59,063 nucleotides of DNA from an uncultured bacterium. Its GTDB lineage: Bacteria; Verrucomicrobiota; Kiritimatiellia; CAIKKV01. Position 1 is the stretch's first letter; each line of letters begins with the position of its first letter. Shown in pieces: positions 27,301 through 35,033 of this stretch. The DNA lies in assembly GCA_938038445.1 (NCBI GenBank), contig CALHRZ010000030.1:1-59063 (forward strand), given 5' to 3'. A model generated the notes under the pieces. The model ran no database searches, was not told the DNA's origin, and was given only the letters and a program-made list of their open reading frames with translations. Made by a program: the position numbers and the translations under genes.

Positions 27301-27525
27301 CGTCAATCGCTCCACGTTGAGCGGCTCAATGTAGGTCACATCCGCCATGACCGGATCCGTCATGATCGTCGCCGGATTGGAATTGACGAGCACAACCCGA
27401 TACCCCTGCGCACGAAGCGCCTTGCAAGCCTGGGTGCCGGAATAGTCGAATTCGCACGCCTGGCCGATCACAATCGGACCAGAGCCGATAATCAAAACCG
27501 TGTGAATGTCGTCGCGACGTGACAT
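24325..27525 (-). CDS. carB: Carbamoyl-phosphate synthase large subunit
   Basis: The 1066-residue enzyme makes carbamoyl phosphate from ammonia, bicarbonate and two ATP for pyrimidine and arginine synthesis. It shows the two homologous ATP-grasp halves: the first begins with [22 protein letters not shown], and the second with [22 protein letters not shown] near residue 560. The C-terminal allosteric domain ends with [21 protein letters not shown]. I chose ATG 27525; the longer frame to 27717 runs over the 3' end of guaA and is not protein-like. The small glutaminase subunit carA is not in this window. Confidence 0.97.
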   Translation of the reverse strand: [1066 protein letters not shown]

Positions 27526-27560
27526 GAATTTCTCCAGCTCAACAGGGGGTTCGCAAAAAA

Positions 27561-28493
27561 TCAGACGTACTCGATCGTGGCCGGGGGCTTGGGAGTCAAG
27601 TCGTAAAGGCAACGGTTGACGTTCGGGAGCGCCGTAATCCGGGCCGTGATCCGCTCCAGCCTCTCCCACGCAAGACGGGATACCGTCGCCGTGCGGGCAT
27701 CGGTGCTCTCCACACATCGTACCACCACAATCTGCCCAAATTCCCGCTTGCCCTGGCGAATCCCCGTCGCCCGGTCGTTCAGCAGCACCGCCATATACTG
27801 GAATGCTCCGCTGTCCGCCAACTCTTCCTCCACAATCGCCGTCGCCGCCCGAACCGTCGCCAACCGCTCTTCCGTCACCTCGCCCACAATGCGGGCCGCA
27901 AGAGCCGGTCCCGGAAAAGGCATCCGGAAGGCAATCGCGTCCGGCAGCCCAAGCCGCCGCGCCACCTCGCGGACCTCATTCTTGCGCAGCGTTTTGAGGG
28001 GCTCCAAAACCCGGTAACCGTACGCCTTCTTGGGATCAATACCGATCTGCTCGAGAATATTATGCTGCCGTTTGATCCCCGCCACCGTCTCCTCAATGTC
28101 GGTCAGAATGGTTCCATGAAGGAGAAAGGTCGCTCCCGTCTCCTGAACCAGGCGGCGAAATACGTTCCGGTAGAATGCGGCCGTAATCGCGTTGCGCTTC
28201 TCCTCCGGATCGGTCAAGCCACGCAAGACCTCCAAAAATTCGCGGCGAGCATCAACGCGATGCACCGGAATCCCCATCCGCTCAAAAGTCGCCACCACAC
28301 GTTCAGGTTCGCCTTCCCGCATCAACGCATTGTCCACGAAAAAGGAACACAGGTTCTTCCCCAGCGCACGATGGGCAAGAACCGTCACCACCGAACTGTC
28401 CACCCCGCCACTCAAGGCGTTAATCGCAATACCATCCCCAACGGTCCGCTTCAATTCCTCGATCTGTTCTTGGATAAACTCATCATAATTCAT
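27561..28493 (-). CDS. guaA: GMP synthase ATP pyrophosphatase subunit
   Basis: This 310-residue protein adenylates XMP and aminates it to GMP. The PP-loop is SGGVDSS (28-34), and the C-terminal dimerisation domain ends with the family's YDLTPKPPATIEYV. There is no glutamine amidotransferase domain: the ATG at 28493 starts directly with MNYDEFIQEQIEELK, as in archaeal two-subunit enzymes (GuaAb). A separate glutaminase must supply ammonia, or free ammonia is used. It is 35 bp before carB, another enzyme that depends on a separate glutaminase subunit, and is probably co-transcribed with it. Confidence 0.92.
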   Translation of the reverse strand: MNYDEFIQEQIEELKRTVGDGIAINALSGGVDSSVVTVLAHRALGKNLCSFFVDNALMREGEPERVVATFERMGIPVHRVDARREFLEVLRGLTDPEEKRNAITAAFYRNVFRRLVQETGATFLLHGTILTDIEETVAGIKRQHNILEQIGIDPKKAYGYRVLEPLKTLRKNEVREVARRLGLPDAIAFRMPFPGPALAARIVGEVTEERLATVRAATAIVEEELADSGAFQYMAVLLNDRATGIRQGKREFGQIVVVRCVESTDARTATVSRLAWERLERITARITALPNVNRCLYDLTPKPPATIEYV

Positions 28494-28532
28494 GGGCTTG
28501 CCTCTCGTTGTCGGCTCTCCGGTTGGCCGAGA

Positions 28533-28561
28533 GTTCTACCCTCCCGCTCTTCCTTTTGCAA
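28533..28561 (-). promoter_or_regulatory. Sigma70-like promoter for guaA-carB
   Basis: TTGCAA (28556-28561 on the minus strand), a 17 bp spacer and TAGAAC (28533-28538). The leader holds a small CTCTC/GAGAG hairpin and a GAGAGG ribosome binding site seven bases from the ATG at 28493. The rest of the gap, up to 28848, shows no gene or site I recognise. Confidence 0.55.
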
Positions 28562-28848
28562 GCTTATTTTCCCGTCTTCGCTTTTCCTTTTCGCTTTTCC
28601 GTTCCCCTTGGAGTTCCAACCGTCGAACGCCCACCCGTTGCCGTTTTGCCATTCCCCTCACAGCGAACATTTTTCTTCGAGTAAAAGCATTCGGCACGAC
28701 GCGCTTTACGCCCCCCCGTCCACCGCATGCAGCAACAGGATCCTATGGAATTCCACCTCCCCCACTCCCCAACCCTTCCCTCCCGGATCCCCCGCACAAA
28801 GCTCCCGGCCCCAAGCGGCTCTCACACTTCCAAAAGCGTCAGAAACCG

Positions 28849-29640
28849 TTACTGGGCCGTCCAGCCCCCGTCAAATACCACCGCCGACCCTGTCATATAC
28901 GCACAGGCCGGACTACAGAGAAAAAGCCCAATCCCCCCAATCTCCAACGGCTTCCCCCACCGCCCCACGGGCAGCTTGGACAAAAAGGCCCGATATTTTT
29001 CGGGATCTTGCAGCACGGGAAGATTGATCGGCGTCTCAAACGGTCCCGGACACAAACAATTGACGCATATGCCCTCCGCCGCCGTCTCCAACGCAAGGGT
29101 CCGGGTCAGCCCCAATAGCGCCGCCTTGCTCGCCGCATATCCCGCACGACCGGGTATGGAAATGAAAGACAACATCGAACCTAAAAACACAATCCGCCCC
29201 CACCGCCGACGCCGCATGAAAGGAATCACCGCGCGGGCCGACAACCACGCCCCTTTTACGTTCACCGCCATCAGCGCATCAAAATCTCCCTCGGTCAACT
29301 CTTCCGTCGGCTTCCGAATGTTGATGCCGGCCGAGGCCACCAAAATGTCCGGCTCTCCCACCGCTTCCACAACTCCTGCGATGAATTTTTCCACCGCTTC
29401 CCCACTTGCAACATCGGCCGCCGCTCCCCAACAGGTTCGCTCCGTTTCCTCCCCGAGCGCATGCGCCACCCGCTTCGCCTCCTCTTCATGCCGGCTGCAT
29501 ACCGCCACCTGCGCCCCCGCCCGAGCCAAAGCCCGGGCAATCTCATGCCCCAGCCCCTTCGTGCCCCCCGTTACAACCGCCGTGTGTCCCGTCAAATCGA
29601 AATACTCCCGAAACAAACTCTCCTGCCTGTCCTTTCCCAT
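28849..29640 (-). CDS. SDR oxidoreductase, gluconate 5-dehydrogenase-like
   Basis: A classical short-chain dehydrogenase of 263 residues. The cofactor motif is TGGTKGLGHEIA, then NAG-like ASAGINI, catalytic Ser in LGSMLSF and the active YAASK. It ends with GSAVVFDGGW. The pattern TGGTKGLG and the SWxS length fit sugar-acid dehydrogenases such as gluconate 5-dehydrogenase or 2-keto-3-deoxygluconate dehydrogenase, which would serve uronate breakdown. ATG 29640 has GGAGGAGGAG before it. It is the last gene of the minus-strand run that starts at 33870. Confidence 0.85.
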   Translation of the reverse strand: MGKDRQESLFREYFDLTGHTAVVTGGTKGLGHEIARALARAGAQVAVCSRHEEEAKRVAHALGEETERTCWGAAADVASGEAVEKFIAGVVEAVGEPDILVASAGINIRKPTEELTEGDFDALMAVNVKGAWLSARAVIPFMRRRRWGRIVFLGSMLSFISIPGRAGYAASKAALLGLTRTLALETAAEGICVNCLCPGPFETPINLPVLQDPEKYRAFLSKLPVGRWGKPLEIGGIGLFLCSPACAYMTGSAVVFDGGWTAQ

Positions 29641-29665
29641 TCGCTCTCCTCCTCCGGTTGCACAG

Positions 29666-30823
29666 TCAAAGCATCAACTCGACCGCGACGGTATCGGCAA
29701 AATCCATCCCCAACGGCGTCAGCCGCCACCGGTCCCCGCCCCCCTCGACCAATCCTCCCGCCCCCAATCGCTTCAACACCGTCCGCCAACGTTCCTTCTC
29801 TTCCTTTCCCCCTTCTTGCGTCACCACCCTTAAATCCACCCCCTCCGCCATCCGAAGACCGAAAATCAACCGCTCCACTGCTTTCGTCGCCCCGCTCAAC
29901 TCCTCCTCCTCCCGCGCAGGAAAAGCTCCCGCCTCCAGACGATTCAGATAATCGTCTAAATCCGCACGATTCGTCCAGCGCCGCATCCCGACATGGGAGG
30001 CTGCCGAGGGACCCAATCCCAGATACCGTTCTCCCCGCCAACACGCCACGTGATGCCGGCAGGCAAAACCCGGCCGCGCATAATTGGAAATCTCATATCG
30101 ACAATATCCCGCACCCTCCAGTATCTCCGCCGCTTCGTGTAGACGCTGCACCGTCCTCTGCTCCTCCTCCTCGCCCTCTCCTTTCCATACCGCGTTGCTC
30201 CCGAGAGCCGTCCCTTCCTCAACCGTCAACGCATACACCGAAACGTGTTCCGGACCCCACTCCACCACCCGCGAAAGCGTTTCACGCCACTCCCGTCTTC
30301 CCGCATAGGCCCCCCCCGCAATAAGGTCCACGCCCACGTTGCGAAAACCCGCCTCCCGAGCCGCATGATACGCCGCCTCCGCCTCGGCCACGGTGTGACG
30401 ACGCCCCAACCACCGCAGCCGTGCCTCCTGGAGCGCTTGGACCCCAAGACTCAACCGGGTAACTCCCGCATCTCGCATCCCCGCAAGCTTCTCAAAAGTC
30501 GCCGAACCCGGATTCGCTTCAACACTCCATTCCACAACCCTTGCTCCGCCCGTACGCTCCCGAATCCATTCCAACAGCTCCTCCAACAAGGGGAGCGAAA
30601 GCACCGTCGGCGTCCCTCCTCCAATGTAAACGGTCTCGAAAGAAGGCGCCCCCTCACGTTCCACCACAAGCAAGTACTCCCGCCGAACGGCCTCCAGCCA
30701 ACGCCGCGCCAACCGCTCTTCATACGACACCGAATAAAACGCACAATAGCCGCACCGGCCGTCACAGAACGGCACATGCACATAAAGCCCGGTCGGCGCG
30801 CCATCAACTGCGGGAACCGTCAT
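29666..30823 (-). CDS. hemW: HemW-like radical SAM protein
   Basis: This 385-residue protein has the HemW order: YVHVPFC followed by the Cys20-X3-Cys24-X2-Cys27 cluster motif (CDGRCGYC), then YIGGGTPTVL and SLGVQALQE. The C-terminal HemW domain is present. HemW binds heme and is thought to deliver it; it is often misnamed coproporphyrinogen III oxidase, and true HemN has an extra Cys just after the third ligand that is not seen here (CAFYS). ATG 30823 is preferred to the upstream frame because it overlaps the PHP gene by only 20 bp. Confidence 0.88.
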   Translation of the reverse strand: MTVPAVDGAPTGLYVHVPFCDGRCGYCAFYSVSYEERLARRWLEAVRREYLLVVEREGAPSFETVYIGGGTPTVLSLPLLEELLEWIRERTGGARVVEWSVEANPGSATFEKLAGMRDAGVTRLSLGVQALQEARLRWLGRRHTVAEAEAAYHAAREAGFRNVGVDLIAGGAYAGRREWRETLSRVVEWGPEHVSVYALTVEEGTALGSNAVWKGEGEEEEQRTVQRLHEAAEILEGAGYCRYEISNYARPGFACRHHVACWRGERYLGLGPSAASHVGMRRWTNRADLDDYLNRLEAGAFPAREEEELSGATKAVERLIFGLRMAEGVDLRVVTQEGGKEEKERWRTVLKRLGAGGLVEGGGDRWRLTPLGMDFADTVAVELML

Positions 30824-31658
30824 AGTTGAGAATCGCTTGAAGCCGAACAAAAAGCGCATCCGGAACGTTCAAATTGCCGAACCCTTTCCCTAGCTTCAAA
30901 TCCGGCGTCACCCGGCCGTGATAATCGGATCCGCCCGTCACCAGAAGCCCTAATTCCTCCGCTAATGACCCATACTGCCGAATCTGATCCGAATTGTGCT
31001 CAGAATAAAAGACTTCGATGCCGCCCAACCCGGCTTGAGCCAAGCGATGGACCAGTTCACGCAATGCGTCAGCAGAAAGTTCTAGCGAAAACGGATGGGC
31101 CAGAACCGCAACGCCCCCCGCCTGCCGAATCAACGCGATGCTGTCCTCCGGCGTCAACCGAAACCGGGGCACATAGCCGGGTTTCCCTTTCGCCAAATAC
31201 CGGTCAAATGCTTCCTGTTTGTCCTTCACATACCCTTTTTTTTCCAATACCAGCGCAATATGCGGCCGCCCCACGACATCCCCTCCCGCCTCGGCTTCCA
31301 CCTCCTCCAGCGTGATCGCACAGCCAGCAGACTGCAGCCTCCGGATGATCTGGACGTTCCGGCTGTTCCGCCCATCCCGAATCCGGATCAAGGCCTCTTG
31401 AAGGGATTCATTCGCCAAATCAAATCCATACCCCAGCATGTGCAGCGTTCCCGGATTGTACTCGGCGCTGATTTCCACCCCGGAAACAGCCCCAATCCCC
31501 TCCCGTCGGCATGCGTCCAGAAAACGGGCCACCCCCTCCGTCGTGTCATGATCCGTCAGCGCCATCGCGGTCAGCCCTTGAGTGTGTCCCTGCGCCGCGA
31601 GTTCCTCGGGCGTCCGATCGCCGTCCGAAAATACCGAATGAAAATGTAAATCAATCAC
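30804..31658 (-). CDS. PHP-domain phosphoesterase, TrpH/YciV-like
   Basis: The 284-residue product is a PHP metallo-phosphoesterase, similar to enzymes that hydrolyse 3',5'-nucleoside bisphosphates or remove 5' nucleotides. Metal ligands are visible in DLHFHSVFSDG, DHDTTEG, GVEISAEY, VLAHPF and GGSDYHG. The start is GTG 31658, which overlaps the stop of the TPR gene as GTGA and has AGGGAG before it. The longer frame to 31811 is not needed. Confidence 0.87.
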   Translation of the reverse strand: MIDLHFHSVFSDGDRTPEELAAQGHTQGLTAMALTDHDTTEGVARFLDACRREGIGAVSGVEISAEYNPGTLHMLGYGFDLANESLQEALIRIRDGRNSRNVQIIRRLQSAGCAITLEEVEAEAGGDVVGRPHIALVLEKKGYVKDKQEAFDRYLAKGKPGYVPRFRLTPEDSIALIRQAGGVAVLAHPFSLELSADALRELVHRLAQAGLGGIEVFYSEHNSDQIRQYGSLAEELGLLVTGGSDYHGRVTPDLKLGKGFGNLNVPDALFVRLQAILNYDGSRS

Positions 31659-32563
31659 CGATTCTCCCTGTTCTGTGCGCGTTCCAATACACGTTGTTCC
31701 CCTTGCTTGGCCGGCATATACTCCGGCAACAATTCCAGGGCGCGCCGGTAGGCCCGAAAGGCGGCGGCATCGTCGCCCGTCGCTTCGCACGTCATGCCGA
31801 ACGCTGTCCAAACCGCCGGCTCCTTTGGCTCCACGACCGTCGCCTTTTCCAGCGCCTCACGCGCCTCCGCCGCCAACCCCGCCTCAAGAAGGGCGATCCC
31901 CAACCGCCGCCAAAGTCCCACTTCTTCAGGACGTTCCCGCAACACCCCAATATAATCGTCTGCCGCTTCAACGTACTTGCCCTGGGCCAACCGGCTTTCC
32001 GCCCTCCAAACCCGCGCCCCGGTCCGCTCCGAATCCCCTGTCAACACAGCGGAAAATGCCTCTTCCGCCTCCGATAAACGCCCCGCCCCGAAAAGAGCCT
32101 TGCCCAGTTCAAACCGCCAATCGGCTTGTTCCGGAAAAAGAACCAAAGCTTCCGCATAATCCGCCGCCGCTTCCTCCCAGCGGCCTAAACGCGCATAACA
32201 GGCCGCCCGCCCCGCCCACGCCACCGCGCGATCCGCCGCCGGTGTGGACATCGCCCCCGCCGCAAGACGGACGCCGGTCTCATATTCCTCCAGCGCTTTC
32301 TCCACCTCCCCCGCCTGCAACCAAAATGCACCCCGAAACAAGCGGGCCGGTAGATAGTGGGGATCAAATTGAACGGCCATCTCCGCCGCCGCCGCCGCGC
32401 GTTCTGTTTGCCCCGACCGCGCTAACCGCGCCGCGCGTTCAAGATAACTGTGCGCCAAGGCCGTCCGTTCCACCCCCGTCGGACGCAACGTGCCACACCC
32501 CCCAACCCCCAGCAAGACGATTCCGGCCCAAACGGGCATCCCCAAAAATCTCAGGAAAGCCAT
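31655..32563 (-). CDS. TPR-repeat lipoprotein
   Basis: A lipoprotein of 302 residues: the signal MAFLRFLGMPVWAGIVLLGVGGC ends in a lipobox with Cys23. Residues ~40-290 are about six tetratricopeptide repeats, with the A-G-A spacing seen in LERAARLARSGQTERAAAAA, YAEALVLFPEQADWRFELG and FRAYRRALELLPEYMPA. TPR lipoproteins usually hold envelope complexes. ATG 32563 fits the lipoprotein signal; the upstream frame up to 32887 is Gly-rich, runs antisense to the real gene and is not real. It overlaps the upstream gene by 13 bp. Confidence 0.85.
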   Translation of the reverse strand: MAFLRFLGMPVWAGIVLLGVGGCGTLRPTGVERTALAHSYLERAARLARSGQTERAAAAAEMAVQFDPHYLPARLFRGAFWLQAGEVEKALEEYETGVRLAAGAMSTPAADRAVAWAGRAACYARLGRWEEAAADYAEALVLFPEQADWRFELGKALFGAGRLSEAEEAFSAVLTGDSERTGARVWRAESRLAQGKYVEAADDYIGVLRERPEEVGLWRRLGIALLEAGLAAEAREALEKATVVEPKEPAVWTAFGMTCEATGDDAAAFRAYRRALELLPEYMPAKQGEQRVLERAQNRENR

Positions 32564-33870
32564 TGCTCGGTCAACTCCTCCGCCAGTTCCGGCCAAACTC
32601 CCGCCGCACGCGCAAGATCCAACACCGTGAAGCGCGAGCGAATCTGATGGCTGTGCCGTAACGCCTCCACAAAATCCTCCCGAGAACAACCGATATCCTC
32701 CAGTCGATGAGCCGCATTCGCCGCACGAAGACAGTCCTTGATCTTCAAAGCGGAAATGCCGGCGTTCCCGATCACCTCCCGAATGGCCTCCCAAACGCCC
32801 GGCTGCCGTAACCGCTCCACCGCCCGCACCGCCCGCCGCCGTTTCTCCGCGTGCTCCTCTTCCACCACCGCCGCAAGAGGCCCCCAATACTCGGCATCCG
32901 TCTCCTCCACACGCGCCTTGAACGATGGCCCCTGCATCGCCAACAGCCTCTCGTACAACGCGGCGGTAATCAGCGTTCCCAGTCCAACCTGCCGCCCATG
33001 ATAATCATGCGCCCCCCCCTCCGCCATGGCCTTCATGTCCAAAGCATGGGAAACCATATGTTCCCCGCCAGAGGCAGGAAAAGATGTTCCCGCCAGTGTC
33101 ATCGAAAGACCGGAATACAGCAGCGCATCAAAAAGACCCTCCAACGCCACCGGCTCCTTCCGTGCCAGCGCTTCAGGATGATCCCGGTAAGCCGGCTCGA
33201 TCTCGGTAATGAGACGAGCACACAACGGGCAATAATATTCCCCAAAGAGAATCTCATTAATCCTCCAGTCCGTGAGACTCACCGGTTTGGCCAGCACATC
33301 GCCAAGCCCCGCCGCCGTCAACCGCCACGGCGCAGCAGCCAACACCTCGGGATCCGAAACAACCGCAAATGGCGCTCGACCATCCACCACCCGCTTGACC
33401 CCCCGAATGGCCGGGGCAATGGTCGCGGATGTGTAGCCGTTCATACTGGCCGCCGTCGCAAAGACCATCCACGGCAACACTCGGTCCGTTGCGACCCATT
33501 TGGTCAGATCATTCACCACTCCGCTTCCCACCGCCAAAAGAACTGCTGTGTTTTCCGGCACCTTCCGCTCCAGCCATGCCTTGGTGCAATCATCACAAAC
33601 GGGATCTCCTCCCGGGCGATCCGGTAGAATCACAACCCCAGCGAGCGAAACAGCCGCACGTGCAAGGGCCGCCACAATCCCCTCGCCGGCCGCATCAAAG
33701 GTTCGCGTGTCGGCGATCAGGCTAACCGATCCCTCCGCCTTTCCCTCCTTCAAAAGATAAGGGACCTGCTCCGCAGCTCCCTTCCCATACCGGATGGACC
33801 GAACGGGAACGAAATGGGTCTTCCCACATTCGCACCGAAACGTCTGGCCCAAAAATGGATAGTCGCGCAT
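32551..33870 (-). CDS. egsA: Glycerol-1-phosphate dehydrogenase-like (AraM/EgsA)
   Basis: This 439-residue enzyme belongs to the iron-containing alcohol dehydrogenase superfamily, AraM/EgsA branch. In that branch the reaction is NAD(P)H-dependent reduction of dihydroxyacetone phosphate to sn-glycerol-1-phosphate, the stereoisomer used in archaeal lipids. The cofactor-binding AVGSGVVNDLTKW, and metal-ligand segments AAGLGDVLAKP, GGEHMVSHALDM and HDYHGRQVGLGTL are visible. The first 30 residues carry a CECGKTH motif that could bind metal. The -10 box TAACGT ends seven bases before ATG 33870. No prenyltransferase is visible nearby, so the ether-lipid role is inference. Confidence 0.85.
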   Translation of the reverse strand: MRDYPFLGQTFRCECGKTHFVPVRSIRYGKGAAEQVPYLLKEGKAEGSVSLIADTRTFDAAGEGIVAALARAAVSLAGVVILPDRPGGDPVCDDCTKAWLERKVPENTAVLLAVGSGVVNDLTKWVATDRVLPWMVFATAASMNGYTSATIAPAIRGVKRVVDGRAPFAVVSDPEVLAAAPWRLTAAGLGDVLAKPVSLTDWRINEILFGEYYCPLCARLITEIEPAYRDHPEALARKEPVALEGLFDALLYSGLSMTLAGTSFPASGGEHMVSHALDMKAMAEGGAHDYHGRQVGLGTLITAALYERLLAMQGPSFKARVEETDAEYWGPLAAVVEEEHAEKRRRAVRAVERLRQPGVWEAIREVIGNAGISALKIKDCLRAANAAHRLEDIGCSREDFVEALRHSHQIRSRFTVLDLARAAGVWPELAEELTEQWLS

Positions 33871-33877
33871 CCGAAAT

Positions 33878-33906
33878 ACGTTACCAGATTTCTGCGCCCC
33901 TGCCCA
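33878..33906 (-). promoter_or_regulatory. Promoter for the 33870 operon, leaderless
   Basis: On the minus strand TGGGCA (33901-33906), a 17 bp spacer and TAACGT (33878-33883), with TGG before the -10. The ATG follows after seven bases (ATTTCGG), so the transcript would start near the ATG. Confidence 0.45.
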
Positions 33907-33946
33907 CTGGAAACCCTTTGATCTTCCTCAAACGCCGCCTTCGCAG

Positions 33947-33952
33947 TATACT
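33947..33952 (+). promoter_or_regulatory. -10 box for the small lipoprotein gene
   Basis: TATACT lies 12 bases before the ATG at 33965. The matching -35 (TTCCTC, 33924-33929) is weak. Confidence 0.35.
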
Positions 33953-33964
33953 TAATGGGTGAGA

Positions 33965-34123
33965 ATGTTGCGCCCATGGTTCGTAGGAATTCTGCTCCTC
34001 CTTCTGGGCGGATGCGAACTGATGATCGAATCCGACCACGGGTCCGTCGCCATCTCCGACGGTACCGTCACCAATCTTCGCACCCGTTCCGGCCGCGTGG
34101 AAATCACCATGCCGGGCCGCTAG
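33965..34123 (+). CDS. Small lipoprotein, 52 residues
   Basis: The frame is short but coherent: ATG 33965, a lipoprotein signal (WFVGILLLLLGGC) with the lipobox Cys17, and a 35-residue polar tail rich in Ser and Thr with the repeating strand pattern VAISDGTVTNL and RVEITMPGR. It ends at TAG 34121. The GAGA before the ATG is a weak ribosome binding site. A -10 box at 33947 supports transcription. It lies between the divergent EgsA gene and the IS630 remnant. I do not recognise a family. Confidence 0.65.
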   Translation: MLRPWFVGILLLLLGGCELMIESDHGSVAISDGTVTNLRTRSGRVEITMPGR

Positions 34124-34173
34124 CGTAGAGTCACATATAATCACAATATGCCGCACGGTGTTATGGCAGCGGC

Positions 34174-34916
34174 ATGTCGAAACCAGCACCGGCATTGCCC
34201 CTGACGCTCGAACAACGGTAAACACTGGAGGCGTGGGTCCGCGCGCCGACCACGCCGCAGGACGTCGCCGTGCGCTCGCGGATCGGTCTGCGAGCCCACA
34301 AAGGCTGCTCCCATCGGTTTGCGAAGGGGGAACCCTCCGCCCTGAAGCGGGACGCGTCGCGGGGCGACAGCCCCCAGCGACCCGATCCCCAGTTGGTCAA
34401 GGCGATCAGGAACGCCGCGCTCCAGACGACGCCGGCGGATGAGACGCACTGGAGCACGCAAATCCTGGCGGCGAAGTTCGGCGTCCATCCGATGACCGCG
34501 GCCCAGATTTGGGACGCCCACGGCTTGCAGCCGCACCAGGTGCGCGTGCATTCAAACGCTCCCGCTACCCGCAGTTTGTCGAAACGCTCACCGACGTCGG
34601 GGGACTGTACTTGAATCCGCCGGATAAAGCGTTGGTGTGGTGCGTGGATGAGAAGTCCCAGATTCAGGCGCTGGATCGGACTCAGCCGGGAGTGCCGATG
34701 AAACGCGGGCCTTGCGGAACGATGACCCACGACTATGTGCGTCATGGCATAACGAACCTGTTTGCAGCCTTGAACGTGCTGGATGGCACGGTCATTGGCG
34801 GTTGCTTCGACCGACATCGCCATGCGGCGTTCCTCCGGTTTTTGCGCTTGACCGACCCGCAGACTCCCCCGCAGCTCGCCCTTCATCCGGCCATTTGTTT
34901 CAACCAAGCGGGTTGA
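34174..34916 (+). pseudogene. IS630-family transposase remnant
   Basis: The sequence encodes pieces of an IS630 transposase in two frames. An ATG at 34174 opens LPLTLEQR, a stop TAA follows at once (34219-34221), then LEAWVRAPTTPQDVAVRSRI, then a shortened helix-turn-helix region, then LVKAIRNAALQTTPADETHWST and HPMTAAQIWDAHGLQPHQVR. Near 34546 a single base is lost and the frame shifts; the rest reads FKRSRYPQFVETL, CVDEKSQIQALDRTQPG and HGITNLFAALNVLDGTVIGG. The DDE active-site Asp in CVDEK remains, but the last catalytic Glu and about 60 residues are missing. No inverted repeats or target TA pair could be located. It is a dead fragment. Confidence 0.88.
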
Positions 34917-34990
34917 GGAACTCCTAGAGAAAGTCCGCCGTTGTAAAGCTGCGCCTGTTACGAAACACTAGGGAATCCCGCTTGGCGAAA

Positions 34991-35029
34991 CGGCTCCCGT
35001 TTGGTATTTCTCTTAGAAAAAAGGAGCCG
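34991..35029 (+). promoter_or_regulatory. Hairpin covering the DUF1015 ribosome binding site
   Basis: CGGCTCC (34991-34997) pairs perfectly with GGAGCCG (35023-35029), which contains most of the AAAGGAG ribosome binding site of the gene at 35034. The 25-base loop holds a nested TTTCT/AGAAA hairpin. Folding would hide the ribosome binding site, suggesting translational control by temperature, ligand, protein or RNA. No riboswitch class is recognised. Confidence 0.4.
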
Positions 35030-35033
35030 CTTG

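Noticed and set aside
27526..27717. A 64-residue N-terminal extension of CarB
   Set aside because: It overlaps the 3' end of guaA, is low-complexity, and the standard CarB start [16 protein letters not shown] is at 27525.
28494..28848. A gene in the 355 bp gap upstream of guaA
   Set aside because: No frame looks protein-like; only a promoter for guaA was found.
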